Shown here: positions 16,549-26,134 of the stretch, piece after piece
How positions within the stretch are numbered: the first letter of the stretch is position 1
Layout of the letters: each line of letters opens with the position of its first letter
NCBI GenBank assembly: GCA_942493375.1
Contig: OW818698.1
Location: 3,472,001-3,536,000 of the forward strand
Length of the DNA stretch: 64,000 bases
Direction of reading: 5' to 3'
Source: G942493375 sp942493375
Lineage (GTDB): Bacteria > Armatimonadota > UBA5829
Program-made: the position numbers and the translations under genes
Notes under the pieces: generated by a model
The model's database searches: none
The model's input: only the letters and a program-made list of their open reading frames with translations
What the model was told of the DNA's origin: nothing

Positions 16549-16704
16549 ATTTCACGCGGAGGCGCGGAGGACACGGAGAAAAAACAAAACAGCATTGCTT
16601 AAGCTATCCGTTCGTGCTTATCGAAGTGTGAACGATTAGCCCGGAATTTTTATATAAATCCCGATTTTCTTTCTCTGTGTCCTCCGCGCCTCCGCGTGAA
16701 ATTT
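16547..16704. repeat. 158-bp element with 34-bp inverted repeats between convergent genes
   Basis: The left arm (16547-16580) and right arm (16671-16704) are inverted copies of aaatttcacgcggaggcgcg plus 14 more bases, with one mismatch in 34. Inside is a weaker CCGTTCGTGCT-type hairpin (16608-16640). The element contains the methyltransferase stop codon and ends 16 bp before the stop of the convergent UroD-like gene, so it could act as a two-way transcription terminator. No ORF is inside. Confidence 0.75.
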
Positions 16705-16720
16705 GTTCTCTGAGATAATC

Positions 16721-17986
16721 TCAATATTTCCCGTATTCTTTGACTGTTTCCCACATTGCCAGCAGGTTTTCTATTGGGGTGTTGGCTTGGATATTGTGGA
16801 CGGAGTTGAAAACGAATCCTCCTCCGGGCATGAATATTTCCAGACGCTGTTTTACTTCCTCACGGACTTCTTCAGGGGTGCCGAAGGGGAGTGTTTTCTG
16901 GGTATCGACTCCTCCTCCCCAGAAAGTAATCTGCTGCCCGTAGCGCTGTTTAAGAGTTTTGGGGTCCATGCAGGATGCTGAACACTGGACTGGATTAAAT
17001 ATTTCGAAACCAGCATCTACCATATCATCCATCAAATCCCAAATAGAACCGCAGGAGTGGACGAAGGTCTTCCAGTTGGTGTTTTTGTGCACCCATTCGT
17101 TTATGATTTTATGCAATGGTTTGAACAGGTCTCTGTAGGTCTGAGGAGACAGAAAAGGCCCGTTTTGAGTGCCGAAATCGGTTCCACTTGTATAGGCAAT
17201 CGTTGGTTTGTCTCCGACGACTTTATAAATTTTCTCAAGATTAGCCAGGCCGACCTCACACTGTTTCTCGAACATAGCTTTTACGTAGTCCTGGCGGGCA
17301 AAGAGACTGATATACCACTCTTCTACATCCCTGATGCCCTTTGGGTGTTTCAAGGCCACACCAGGGATCGTTGAGATGTCTCCAAAGCCTGTGCCCCCAA
17401 AGTTGGCAAGGACTGCTCTTTCGGAGTTGTCATATAGTCTTTCGATCTCTCGAGCATAATACGACAGGGCATCTTCGCCGACTGGTTTGTATTCCTCAAC
17501 ATTGTCAGCTGGATCCAAAGCATCTTCGTCAATTGATTGCTGCCGTATTATCATATCGAAGTAAAACCCGTCTTTGGGCATTCTACCGCTTGCTGGAGCA
17601 GTCTTATCTCCCTGGGGATACATCAGAATATCGCCACAAGGTTCGGGGTCTGTATTGAAACATTCCGGGACAAGCACTGGAGTGCCGTCGAACAGCGTCC
17701 AAGGCTTCCAGTTTTCCAGAGGATATCCGAATGAGGTTTTCGGAGCGAATAATCCCAACACATCACCGCCGATGACATCCAGCAAATCTGAGCCAATCTC
17801 TCCAAGCATCTGTACAGGCTCCACCACCTTAACAGGGGTTCCTGGACTATCCAGTCCCAGTGCTTGCCTGAGCTTATATACTGTGCTGACATGCATACTG
17901 CTGACTCTGGAACCTCCAAGGTCAACAGGCACTCTGTCAGCTTCCTTATGATTTATGGTAAGTCCAATTCGATCACGACTATTCAC
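16721..17986 (-). CDS. Uroporphyrinogen decarboxylase-like protein (UroD/MtaA superfamily)
   Basis: A 421-residue TIM-barrel protein of the UroD superfamily, which includes heme-pathway decarboxylases and cobalamin-dependent methyltransferases. It begins SRDRIGLTINHKEADRVPVD, with the RVP element typical of MtaA/CmuA-like members. TFVHSCGSIWDLMDDMVDAG supplies a His-x-Cys metal-binding motif, and TFWGGGVDTQKTLPFGTPEE is the conserved strand after it. GTG 17986 is chosen because AGGAGG lies 6 nt upstream; an in-frame ATG at 18043 adds a basic non-family segment. No corrinoid protein is adjacent. In this group the more likely role is a methyltransferase or demethylase for a small methylated compound rather than heme synthesis; unproven. 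Confidence 0.82.
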   Translation of the reverse strand: MNSRDRIGLTINHKEADRVPVDLGGSRVSSMHVSTVYKLRQALGLDSPGTPVKVVEPVQMLGEIGSDLLDVIGGDVLGLFAPKTSFGYPLENWKPWTLFDGTPVLVPECFNTDPEPCGDILMYPQGDKTAPASGRMPKDGFYFDMIIRQQSIDEDALDPADNVEEYKPVGEDALSYYAREIERLYDNSERAVLANFGGTGFGDISTIPGVALKHPKGIRDVEEWYISLFARQDYVKAMFEKQCEVGLANLEKIYKVVGDKPTIAYTSGTDFGTQNGPFLSPQTYRDLFKPLHKIINEWVHKNTNWKTFVHSCGSIWDLMDDMVDAGFEIFNPVQCSASCMDPKTLKQRYGQQITFWGGGVDTQKTLPFGTPEEVREEVKQRLEIFMPGGGFVFNSVHNIQANTPIENLLAMWETVKEYGKY

Positions 17987-18116
17987 TCTCTGCCTCCTAG
18001 TACAACGTTTGATTATTCTAATTGCATGCAAATATGTTGTCAATCAACCAGAAGCCAGGAAGATTGATCTTTATCTTTTTGGCTCTAGAGATTCTACTCT
18101 GGAATGACTAAAACAC

Positions 18117-19355
18117 CTACAGCTTCACATTATCCAGATACTGTGCCAAGTCGGTATAAAAACCATCTTGGTTTGCGTATTTTACGTAATTTTTAGCTCT
18201 GCGAAGCCATTCCATGGTGGATGGACGCATGTCCCCAAGCGCACGTTGGAAATCTGCTTGTTTTACATCCCTGAAATTTCCGTGCTTGATGGCATCTGCC
18301 AACACCAGCTCACAAGCGCGGTCTACCAGGGATGCCAAGTCTGCTCCTGAGTAGTGCTCACATTTGTCTGCAACGGATGCCCAAGATATATCAGGAGCTA
18401 TTTTTCGTCCGCGTATATGCAACTTCAAGACTTCAATTCGTGCCTGTTGATCTGGTGGTGGGACAAACAGGACCCGGTCAAACCGTCCAGGTCTGCGAAA
18501 TGCTGCATCCACATCCCAAGGGGTATTAGTGGCACCCATTACAAGCAGTTGGTCATTTTGCGACGCCAAACCGTCCATTTCAGTCAACAGTTGTGTCACT
18601 GTCAGCCTGATCCCGGATGATCTCACTTCACTCCGCTTGGCACCTATGGCATCTATCTCATCAATGAATATCACCGATGGTTTATTATCTCTGGCTGTCT
18701 TGAAAAGACCACTTAAGTGTTTTTCTGACTGCCCTACCCACATATCCAGGATCTCATTGAGTTCGAGGAAGTAGAAATTGGCCCCGAGTTCTCCTGCTGT
18801 AGCTCTAGCCATATATGTCTTGCCGCATCCTGGAGGGCCATAAAGCATAATCCCACCACCAGCTTTTTTGCCATACGCTGCATACAATTCAGGATGCTGG
18901 AATGGGTAGATAATATTCATGCGGATCTGTTCTTTAAGAGCATCCATTCCGCCGACGTCTTCAAAAGTCAGCCTGGGACCATTGTAGGGTAAAAAAGCAG
19001 GCTGAACATCCAGGTCATCTTCCTCATAATCATCAAGAGGTAGAGGTAACCGCATACGCTCATCTACTTCAAGAGCGGCTTCAAACTGTTCATCGACGAG
19101 ATCAGCATCCAAATGTATGGCCTCAGAATACAACTCAGCTGCTTTTGTAGTGTTACCATCAGCAAAAGCTGCTTTTGCCATAGCCAGAAGCGCAAACGGA
19201 CGACAATCAGTCAGGAGCAACGGTTCAGCATATTGTTGTATCTCTTTCCACCGCCGCAATTCAAGTAAACCCTGTACCACCTGCTTGCGCAAAATAGAAT
19301 TCTCCGGGCTGAATGAAAGTGCCCCAATTAATGATTCAAGTAATTCTTCGTTCAT
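18117..19355 (-). CDS. AAA+ ATPase (CDC48/SpoVK-like) with N-terminal TPR-like segment
   Basis: A 412-residue ATPase. The N-terminal 110 residues look like degenerate TPR helices (ALLAMAKAAFADGNTTKAAELYSEA). The AAA module starts with LTFEDVGGMDALKEQI, then Walker A GPPGCGKT (about 173-180), pore-like region LNEILDMWVGQSEKHL, Walker B VIFIDEIDAIG, sensor 1 GATNTP and arginine fingers AAFRRPGRFDR. The C-terminal helical subdomain includes HYSGADLASLVDRA. A single AAA ring is expected, acting as an unfoldase or remodeller. ATG 19355 overlaps the TGA of the upstream membrane TPR gene (ATGA, 19352-19355), so the two products are probably made in fixed ratio and interact. No protease domain is present. 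Confidence 0.85.
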   Translation of the reverse strand: MNEELLESLIGALSFSPENSILRKQVVQGLLELRRWKEIQQYAEPLLLTDCRPFALLAMAKAAFADGNTTKAAELYSEAIHLDADLVDEQFEAALEVDERMRLPLPLDDYEEDDLDVQPAFLPYNGPRLTFEDVGGMDALKEQIRMNIIYPFQHPELYAAYGKKAGGGIMLYGPPGCGKTYMARATAGELGANFYFLELNEILDMWVGQSEKHLSGLFKTARDNKPSVIFIDEIDAIGAKRSEVRSSGIRLTVTQLLTEMDGLASQNDQLLVMGATNTPWDVDAAFRRPGRFDRVLFVPPPDQQARIEVLKLHIRGRKIAPDISWASVADKCEHYSGADLASLVDRACELVLADAIKHGNFRDVKQADFQRALGDMRPSTMEWLRRAKNYVKYANQDGFYTDLAQYLDNVKL

Positions 19356-20311
19356 TTTATCCAACCTTTACGAACGGACAATTTAAACAACGATTCCGCA
19401 GACCATGTGTATATACAAAACAATACCCAGATAACAGTGATCGGAATAGTTATCGGAGCCAGCTTTGGATTACTCTGGCCAATACCTCGTATAATCCTGG
19501 TAAACAGGAATAGTCCGATAATTATGACCCGTTGGGTGGTAGGCGGATATTGCAGCAGGAATAAGGTCCAACGCCAGAAAAGTGCGAAGAAACCCTTTTG
19601 GGCACTCATAACTTTCATGAGCATCATTTCGGCTTCTGCATTCTCAGGATCCAGTCTAAGCGACTCCAGCAAAGCATGGCGTGACTCATCAAGTCTTTTC
19701 TGTGCAAATAACTGTGCCCCTTTCTGATACCATGATAATGGATCGTCCGGAGCAGATTTCATAACATTCTGGGCTTGGATTTCGGCTTCATCATGCCTGC
19801 CCAAACTTGAAAGAGCCAGAGTTCTGATGCCGCCTGCACTCTCATTCTCCGGTTCCAGCTTCAAAGCTTCGTCGGTAGCATCCAATGCTGCCTGAAATTT
19901 ATTGCTATCCAATAACAGCGATGCTTTGGTTACATAATATTCAGCATCCGAAGGATCCATCTCTAAAGCAACCTTGATTGCTTTTAAACCCTCTGAATAT
20001 TTCTCTTGTTGAAGAGCAATATTTGCTAGTATCCAATATGCATCATCAAAGTCAGGATACAGTTCCAGAGCAAGTTTTTCTTCATGTTTAGCTTTTTCAT
20101 ATTCACCCATATAAAGATAGCAGATCCCGGACAAGTGACGTGCTAAGGGGGATTCTGGTTCTGCAACCAATGCTTTCTGCAATTCTGCTAACGCCTGTTC
20201 CCATCTCTCCCCTTCTATAAGCATCTGTGCACGTTCTAGAGCAATATCGTGTTCAGTTACTTCAAGCGACTTGAAATCTTCTTGAGACTGGCTAATATCA
20301 GTTTCGCTCAT
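19352..20311 (-). CDS. TPR protein with C-terminal membrane anchor
   Basis: A 319-residue protein. Residues about 25-235 contain five or six tetratricopeptide repeats (PESPLARHLSGICYLYMGEY, AYWILANIALQQEKYSEGLK, AEYYVTKASLLLDSNKFQAA and others). The C-terminal 80 residues hold two hydrophobic stretches, VIIIGLFLFTRI and ITIPITVIWVLFCIYTWSA, predicting a membrane hairpin. ATG 20311 follows GAGGAA. It would serve as a membrane-bound adaptor that presents substrates to the AAA+ ATPase encoded by the overlapping next gene (inference from coupling). No signal peptide is seen, so the TPR part should face the cytoplasm. Confidence 0.8.
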   Translation of the reverse strand: MSETDISQSQEDFKSLEVTEHDIALERAQMLIEGERWEQALAELQKALVAEPESPLARHLSGICYLYMGEYEKAKHEEKLALELYPDFDDAYWILANIALQQEKYSEGLKAIKVALEMDPSDAEYYVTKASLLLDSNKFQAALDATDEALKLEPENESAGGIRTLALSSLGRHDEAEIQAQNVMKSAPDDPLSWYQKGAQLFAQKRLDESRHALLESLRLDPENAEAEMMLMKVMSAQKGFFALFWRWTLFLLQYPPTTQRVIIIGLFLFTRIIRGIGQSNPKLAPITIPITVIWVLFCIYTWSAESLFKLSVRKGWIK

Positions 20312-20617
20312 CTTGTTTCCTCTTATAAAAAATAATGACTGATTTTCCAAAAGCTAATAACCGTAATTCTAGCACACAAACGGCAGTTATTTCATTTCCT
20401 ATTGTAAGATGATTCCAGGTGATGATTTTCATTAACGCAGACAGAATATAGTTAACTGGTGCATTTGTAATTAAATCTTGTTGATTCTACATTGCATATG
20501 CACCAGTATTTTCTGAAATTACATACACATTTGTGATCGGCGATATTTAAGTTAGAGCCTGTTCGATTTGTGATTTTGTTGGGTATAAAGATAAAATAAC
20601 TACAAACTGTATTTCAA
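20312..20617. other. 306-bp divergent intergenic region with spaced inverted repeat
   Basis: This gap lies between the minus-strand TPR gene and the plus-strand sensor gene. ACTGGTGCAT (20455-20464) and its exact inverse ATGCACCAGT (20498-20507) are 33 nt apart, which could be a regulator site or a hairpin. Nothing else stands out. Confidence 0.5.
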
Positions 20618-22486
20618 TTGTTTATTGACTTCCAACAGCTGGTGGCGAAATTGATTGATCCAAAAGGGAATATAACTGTTCTTGCAGCTGTATTTGAAAA
20701 CAGCCCTTACAGTATAGTTATAAACCGTATATCGGATGGTATTATAGTGGCTGCCAATCCGGCATTTACAGTATTATCCGGTTTTAGTGAAGTTGAATAT
20801 ATTGGGAAATCTCCTGAAGAACTCGGATTTTATCTGGCAAGTCAAAATACACTGGCTATCATTCATACTCTTGAACGGGAAGGCAGGATTGATAATGAGC
20901 TTACCTGGTGTATAAATCGAAATGGAAAAGAAGTAGCTATATTATACTCGTCTGTTGTTGTCGATTTTGACAATGAGCCTTACGTTATCTCTACAGTAGT
21001 GGATGTTACAGACAGACAACAAATGGAGGAAGCAGTCAAACTGGATGAACTGCGCATGCAGAGCCTGCTGCTGATCTCCCAATTCACGTACTCGTCAATG
21101 CAGGAACTCCTGGATTTTGCCCTTGATGAAATTGTTTCAGTATCTTCCAGTGAATATGGTTACATCTTCCACTACAGTGAAAAGACTCAATCTTTCTCAG
21201 TCCATGCATGGTCATCGTTGGCAACAGAGCATTGTGCAGTCGAGAATCCACCTCATGAATATTTACTCGCAAATACTGGACTGTGGGGAGAGGCTGTAAG
21301 GCAGCGAAAACCAATTGTCATAAATGATTATGAAACCCCTAATTCACTCATGAAAGGTTTTCCATCCGGTCACATAACTATGGCCAGGTATATGACACTG
21401 CCGGTCTTTGTCGGTGATGAAATCGTAGCTGTTGTTGGAGTAGCGAACAAGAAAACAGATTATACTGAAGCTGATGTCAGACAGCTAACTCTGATGATGG
21501 ACTCTGTCTGGAAAATTGTCAAACAAAAGCAGGCTCTTACAGCGTTAACCATATCAGAGGAAAAATATCGGCGGATTGTAAAAGATTCGCCCATTGGGAT
21601 ATTCCAGACCGCTGTGGAAGGTTATTTCTTATCCTTGAATCCTGCATTATCTAAAATATTTGGATGTGATTCAGAAGAAGATGCCAAACAGCATTACACT
21701 GATTTTTCCACAACGCTTTATACCAGTGCTGAGAAACGACAGGAAATGCTTGAGTTGGTCAGCGCAACGGCGGATTTTGTGCAGACACAGACCAGCTTCA
21801 AGCGCAAGGATGGTTCGATAATAGAAACCGAACTCTACATCAGAGCAGTTCGCGATGGAGAAAGCATTCAGTATCTGGAAGGTTTTATTGAAGATATATC
21901 GCAAAGAGTTGCTGCAGAGAATGAACGTAATGCGCTTGAAGCACACAAACGCACTTTTTATCGAGACACAATAATGAGTGTTACTGACGGCAAGCTGGAA
22001 ATATGTGATGCAGACACTATAGAACCTTACCTGACAAAAGCTAGTATAATCGCCTATGTATGTGATGCCTGTGATGTTTCTTCATCGCGACATGTAGTTG
22101 AAATAATCTGCAGGGAATCAGGAATACCAGACGGTAAACTTGCTGGGCTAATGATAGGAGTCGGTGAGGCTGTTACCAACTCGATTAAGCATGCTGAATA
22201 TGGTATTGTGCGTGTCGGAAAAAACGAACAAGATATTTGGATTGCTGTTTCTGATGGTGGTTCAGGTATAGAGTCACTTGTCCTGCCCCGTGCCGTGCTA
22301 AAAAGAGGATTCTCCACAAAACCATCTATGGGATTAGGGTATTCGATTATGCTGGACTCGGTAGACCGGATGCTGTTGAAGACAGACAGAGGAGGAACTA
22401 CCGTGGTACTGATAAAGAGTCTTATCGAAAGCTCTCCATCTTACGGTAATCTTCCCGACACCTGGGCTAGTATCCCTGATTTTTAG
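20618..22486 (+). CDS. PAS-GAF-PAS sensor with HATPase_c domain, no H-box
   Basis: A 622-residue soluble sensor. PAS 1 spans about 20-135 (YSIVINRISDGIIVAANPAF), followed by a GAF domain about 150-300 (LLISQFTYSSMQELLDFA; FVGDEIVAVVGVANK), and PAS 2 about 310-435 ending in the PAC-like GSIIETELYIRAVRDGE. The C-terminal 150 residues are a histidine-kinase-like ATPase: GEAVTNSIKHAEYG (N-box, about 516), SDGGSGIE (G1) and STKPSMGLGYSIM (G2). I see no dimerisation helix with a phospho-acceptor His, and the ATPase resembles the RsbW/anti-sigma type. The start is TTG 20618, with no strong Shine-Dalgarno site, since no ATG occurs until about residue 140. No response regulator is adjacent. Confidence 0.8.
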   Translation: MFIDFQQLVAKLIDPKGNITVLAAVFENSPYSIVINRISDGIIVAANPAFTVLSGFSEVEYIGKSPEELGFYLASQNTLAIIHTLEREGRIDNELTWCINRNGKEVAILYSSVVVDFDNEPYVISTVVDVTDRQQMEEAVKLDELRMQSLLLISQFTYSSMQELLDFALDEIVSVSSSEYGYIFHYSEKTQSFSVHAWSSLATEHCAVENPPHEYLLANTGLWGEAVRQRKPIVINDYETPNSLMKGFPSGHITMARYMTLPVFVGDEIVAVVGVANKKTDYTEADVRQLTLMMDSVWKIVKQKQALTALTISEEKYRRIVKDSPIGIFQTAVEGYFLSLNPALSKIFGCDSEEDAKQHYTDFSTTLYTSAEKRQEMLELVSATADFVQTQTSFKRKDGSIIETELYIRAVRDGESIQYLEGFIEDISQRVAAENERNALEAHKRTFYRDTIMSVTDGKLEICDADTIEPYLTKASIIAYVCDACDVSSSRHVVEIICRESGIPDGKLAGLMIGVGEAVTNSIKHAEYGIVRVGKNEQDIWIAVSDGGSGIESLVLPRAVLKRGFSTKPSMGLGYSIMLDSVDRMLLKTDRGGTTVVLIKSLIESSPSYGNLPDTWASIPDF

Positions 22487-22610
22487 TTTGGTTGACTGAC
22501 TTACTATAAGTTAATCGAATCTGACTACTTAATTGCTACTACCTCCGCAGGTAATATCCTCGTATACGTACAAGAATACACCAAGCTCTCTTTCTATGGA
22601 GGTTTGATGT

Positions 22611-25600
22611 ATGTCTATCAAATTGTTAATACTCGCCTGCCTGGTTGGAATTTCAACTGTGGCTTTTGCCGATACTAACACGAAATCGGTTCTGTCTTCT
22701 TTTAAAGCTATTCCATCACTTTCCCGTTTGTATTCATTTCATGACTTGTCTTCTGTTGATTCTCCTGTCCCGGAGTTTACTGGTAAGGATTTACCAGTCC
22801 GATATGAAGGGTCGGGAGAAGCTCGGACTGTTGCGGGTAGATGGGCTGGAAGCCAGGCTATAAGAATTGATTCCGGATGCCTGGCTGGGGAACCATTTAA
22901 TATTGGCGAAAACGGTTTCTCTGCTGAGATATGGCTTCGTCCTAATGGAGTCGGCACGTTGAAAGGGAATGGCGGAGCTGATGGAGGGACTATTATCTCG
23001 ACCGGTATTGGTTACTGGGACGGATGGAGAGTAACAGCCATTGGTAGTAAGATGATGCTGTCTATGGAAATCGGCAGACCTTCTCCTGTAAATGCGATGG
23101 GCATGGCAGCAGGAATCGGACTTTACGCAAAAGCATGGAATCACCTGGTAGCCACCTGGGACCGGAAGACCATGCGACTATATCTCAATGGCCTGTTGGT
23201 TGGTGAAGCTGCTTACGAAGGCGATTACTACTCTCCCCCTGCTGAGCGGAAATTCCGTATAGGCTATGCCGGGTATGGCATCGGATCGCTGGATATGGAT
23301 GTTGATGTAGTTGCCATCTATGACCGTGCACTATCCTCCAGAGAAGTTTTGTCACATTCCCTGGACAGCATATCAATCCCAGATTCCACTTACAACCAAT
23401 TGAGTAAAGCACAAAACCTGTTTGCCACAGGTCGATATGCTGATGCTTTGACTTCATACAAAAAACTGACCAGAATATCCGGGTTGCCAACAAATCTCAG
23501 AGCTATGGCCAATTATTCTATTGCAACCTGCCTGATGAAAACTGGAAGACCGATGCATGCAGCAGAATTGTTGTATTCACTGGCAACCAGCAAGTCCACC
23601 TCTGATTGGATCAAGCCATCTGCCGGGACTGCATTGATTGGACTACTAAAGGCCGATGGAGCGTCGCTAAAGATACTGGAAAAGGCAGTCAAAATGCCTG
23701 GCCTGAGTAAGTCAGATGTTACGGAACTCAGAATAGCTCTTGTGCGAGCCTACTCAAAGGCAGGCCACCAAGCTTTGGCAAGAAAGGTGATGAAGGTGAT
23801 TACTGTGAATATTGATAAATCCGATGCTGAGAATTTGCTGAAACTGGCAAGAATCAGCGCATCAGCAGATGACAATAAATCAGCTCTTGAGTTCTATAAA
23901 TCTGCAGCAGCGCTGCCGAATGCTCCTGCATACCTGAAGAGTTATGCTTCGCTGTGCTACGCCCGGGTATTAGTAAAAGCCGGCAAGCTGAATGATGCTG
24001 CAAAAGTCTATAATGTTGTAGCGAAGGATCCTTCAGCTCCAGAGAGTCATAGACTGGAAGCAACCGAATGTGCAGCTGAGGTAGCCAGACTTAAAACGAA
24101 GCTTCCTGCTCGTGACCCGGCTGCATTCCGCGTTAAACCTGCCAATATTCCCAAGCCAGGTTTGCGAATATACATCTCTCCTAAAGGTGATGATTCCAAC
24201 GTCGGCTCATCCACTAAGCCCCTTGCTACACTTACGGGCGCGCGAGACCGCATCAGAGTGATCAAGTCCTCTAAAGGACTACCTAAAGGTGGTATCGAAG
24301 TTCTGATCAGGGCAGGTCTATATCGTATGACCAAAACTGCGCTATTTGAGAAACAAGACTCAGGGACACCATCTTCTCCAATAACCTACCGGGCATCAGG
24401 TAAGACGGTGTTTACCGGTGGAGTGAGACTTGCCGGATTGAACACAGTCACAGACCCGGATATTCTGGAGCGTCTACCAAATGAATCCAGGGGCAAGGTT
24501 GTCCAGATTGATCTCAAGGCTAATGGAGTCGACAAGATCACACCTTTTAAAGCCAGGGGAGTTGGTAAAAACGCTTCCCCAATGAGCGAATTGTTCTTCA
24601 ACGGGCAATCAATGACTATTGCCAGGTATCCAAATACTGGCTGGCTGCAGACTGCAAAGATTATCGAACAGCCGTCTGCTGCTAATGCGGGAGTCTTTGA
24701 GTGTGTATCCGATCGATATTCACGATGGGGCAAGGCTAAAGACATTCGTGTACTCGGATATTTGAAGTATCTGTGGGCGGATAATACTCTCCCAGTCTCT
24801 TCAGTGGATGCGTCGGTCAGCCGGATAACCCTCGCTGAAGCTCCTGCATATGGAGCAACTGAATCGAACATGCCGTTCTTCTTCCTCAATTTACTTGAAG
24901 AGATAGACCAGCCTGGGGAATACTACATAGACTCAGAGAATGGGATTGCTTATCTGTATCCACCAAAGCCAATTGATAAGGCACATGTGGAGATATCACT
25001 GCTACCAGAAGAGGCAATAAAACTTGTCAGTGTCACGAACATTAACCTGATTGGTTTGGATGTGGAGTTGTGCAGTGGGAATGGAATATCGATGGTCTCT
25101 TGCACCGATTGTCTGATTGCCGGATGCAGTATGAGTAAGATGGGTGGCACTGCAGTTGTCGCTAATAATGTCACCAGATGCGGGGTATTGTCCAGCGATA
25201 TATGGACAATGGGACGCGGAGGTGTTGAACTAAGCGGTGGAGACCGCAACACTCTGGTCCGCGGAGACAGTTATGTTGAGAACTGCCACATCTGGGATTT
25301 ATCGAGAATAGACAGGACATATACACCGCAGGTGCTACTCGACGGAGTAGGCAATCGGATTTCTTACAATAAATTCCACAAGAACTCATCCTCTGCAATG
25401 AGAGTCGAAGGAAATGATCACAGTGTGGAATACAACGACTGCTATGATCTGGTCAAGGAGACTGACGACCAGGGAGGGGTAGATATGTTCGGAAATCCTT
25501 CTTTCAGGGGAAATCTGATTCGCTTCAACTATTGGCACGATATTAAGAGCGAAAGGCCTTGTGGACAGGCAGGAGTGAGGTTGGATGATGCGATCTCCGG

Positions 25601-26114
25601 AACTCTGATATATGGGAATGTCTTCCGACGCTGCTCAGAGGGACAGTTTGGAGCTGTCCAGATACACGGCGGCAAGGACAACGTGGTGGAGAACAACCTG
25701 TTCCTGGACTGCAACTTTGCAATCAGTTTTTCCCAGTGGGACGAGAACAGATTCAAGGAATACATAAATCGAGATGCTTATGACAGACTGCATAAGGATA
25801 TCGAGATATCACAGCCACCGTACAGTACACGCTATCCCGAACTGGCGGAGCTGACTGACAGGATCAATATCAACCGGATATGGGCTAATTCGGTTGTGGA
25901 CTGCGGTGCATTTATGATCAGGGATAATGAAAAAGAAGTAACCATGGCAAACCAGATAATAGTGGGTGATCCGGGATTTGTAAGTACCAAGACTGGAAAC
26001 TACACACTGAAGTCGGATTCTCCATTGCTTACAGGATGCGGTTTCAGACCAATACCGTTCACGGAGATAGGGTTATATGTAGACCAATACCGAAAGACGA
26101 TACCTGCAAAGTAG
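22611..26114 (+). CDS. Secreted LamG-TPR-parallel beta-helix protein
   Basis: A 1167-residue exported protein. The signal peptide is KLLILACLVGISTVAFA with cleavage near residue 21. Residues about 70-250 form a LamG/concanavalin-like domain (FSAEIWLRPNGVG; WNHLVATWDRKTMRLYLNG). Residues about 260-510 contain TPR-like helices (AQNLFATGRYADALTSYKKL). From about 525 (GLRIYISPKGDDSNVGSSTK) to the end there is a right-handed parallel beta-helix with Asn/Gly-rich rungs (NRISYNKFHKNSSSAMRVEG), as in pectate-lyase-like and GH141-like proteins. ATG 22611 follows GGAGG (22598-22602). Likely role: binding and cleavage of an extracellular polysaccharide; catalytic residues cannot be assigned. The LamG-TPR-helix order is unusual. 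Confidence 0.8.
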   Translation: MSIKLLILACLVGISTVAFADTNTKSVLSSFKAIPSLSRLYSFHDLSSVDSPVPEFTGKDLPVRYEGSGEARTVAGRWAGSQAIRIDSGCLAGEPFNIGENGFSAEIWLRPNGVGTLKGNGGADGGTIISTGIGYWDGWRVTAIGSKMMLSMEIGRPSPVNAMGMAAGIGLYAKAWNHLVATWDRKTMRLYLNGLLVGEAAYEGDYYSPPAERKFRIGYAGYGIGSLDMDVDVVAIYDRALSSREVLSHSLDSISIPDSTYNQLSKAQNLFATGRYADALTSYKKLTRISGLPTNLRAMANYSIATCLMKTGRPMHAAELLYSLATSKSTSDWIKPSAGTALIGLLKADGASLKILEKAVKMPGLSKSDVTELRIALVRAYSKAGHQALARKVMKVITVNIDKSDAENLLKLARISASADDNKSALEFYKSAAALPNAPAYLKSYASLCYARVLVKAGKLNDAAKVYNVVAKDPSAPESHRLEATECAAEVARLKTKLPARDPAAFRVKPANIPKPGLRIYISPKGDDSNVGSSTKPLATLTGARDRIRVIKSSKGLPKGGIEVLIRAGLYRMTKTALFEKQDSGTPSSPITYRASGKTVFTGGVRLAGLNTVTDPDILERLPNESRGKVVQIDLKANGVDKITPFKARGVGKNASPMSELFFNGQSMTIARYPNTGWLQTAKIIEQPSAANAGVFECVSDRYSRWGKAKDIRVLGYLKYLWADNTLPVSSVDASVSRITLAEAPAYGATESNMPFFFLNLLEEIDQPGEYYIDSENGIAYLYPPKPIDKAHVEISLLPEEAIKLVSVTNINLIGLDVELCSGNGISMVSCTDCLIAGCSMSKMGGTAVVANNVTRCGVLSSDIWTMGRGGVELSGGDRNTLVRGDSYVENCHIWDLSRIDRTYTPQVLLDGVGNRISYNKFHKNSSSAMRVEGNDHSVEYNDCYDLVKETDDQGGVDMFGNPSFRGNLIRFNYWHDIKSERPCGQAGVRLDDAISGTLIYGNVFRRCSEGQFGAVQIHGGKDNVVENNLFLDCNFAISFSQWDENRFKEYINRDAYDRLHKDIEISQPPYSTRYPELAELTDRININRIWANSVVDCGAFMIRDNEKEVTMANQIIVGDPGFVSTKTGNYTLKSDSPLLTGCGFRPIPFTEIGLYVDQYRKTIPAK

Positions 26115-26134
26115 CATAAACTGACAAAAATTAG

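Noticed and set aside
16721..17986. HemE of heme biosynthesis
   Set aside because: The length (421) and the HxC metal motif fit the MtaA/methyltransferase branch better, and there are no heme genes nearby.
22739..24334. Minus-strand open frames inside the beta-helix gene
   Set aside because: They are opposite to a strong coding frame with signal peptide and domains and have no family resemblance.
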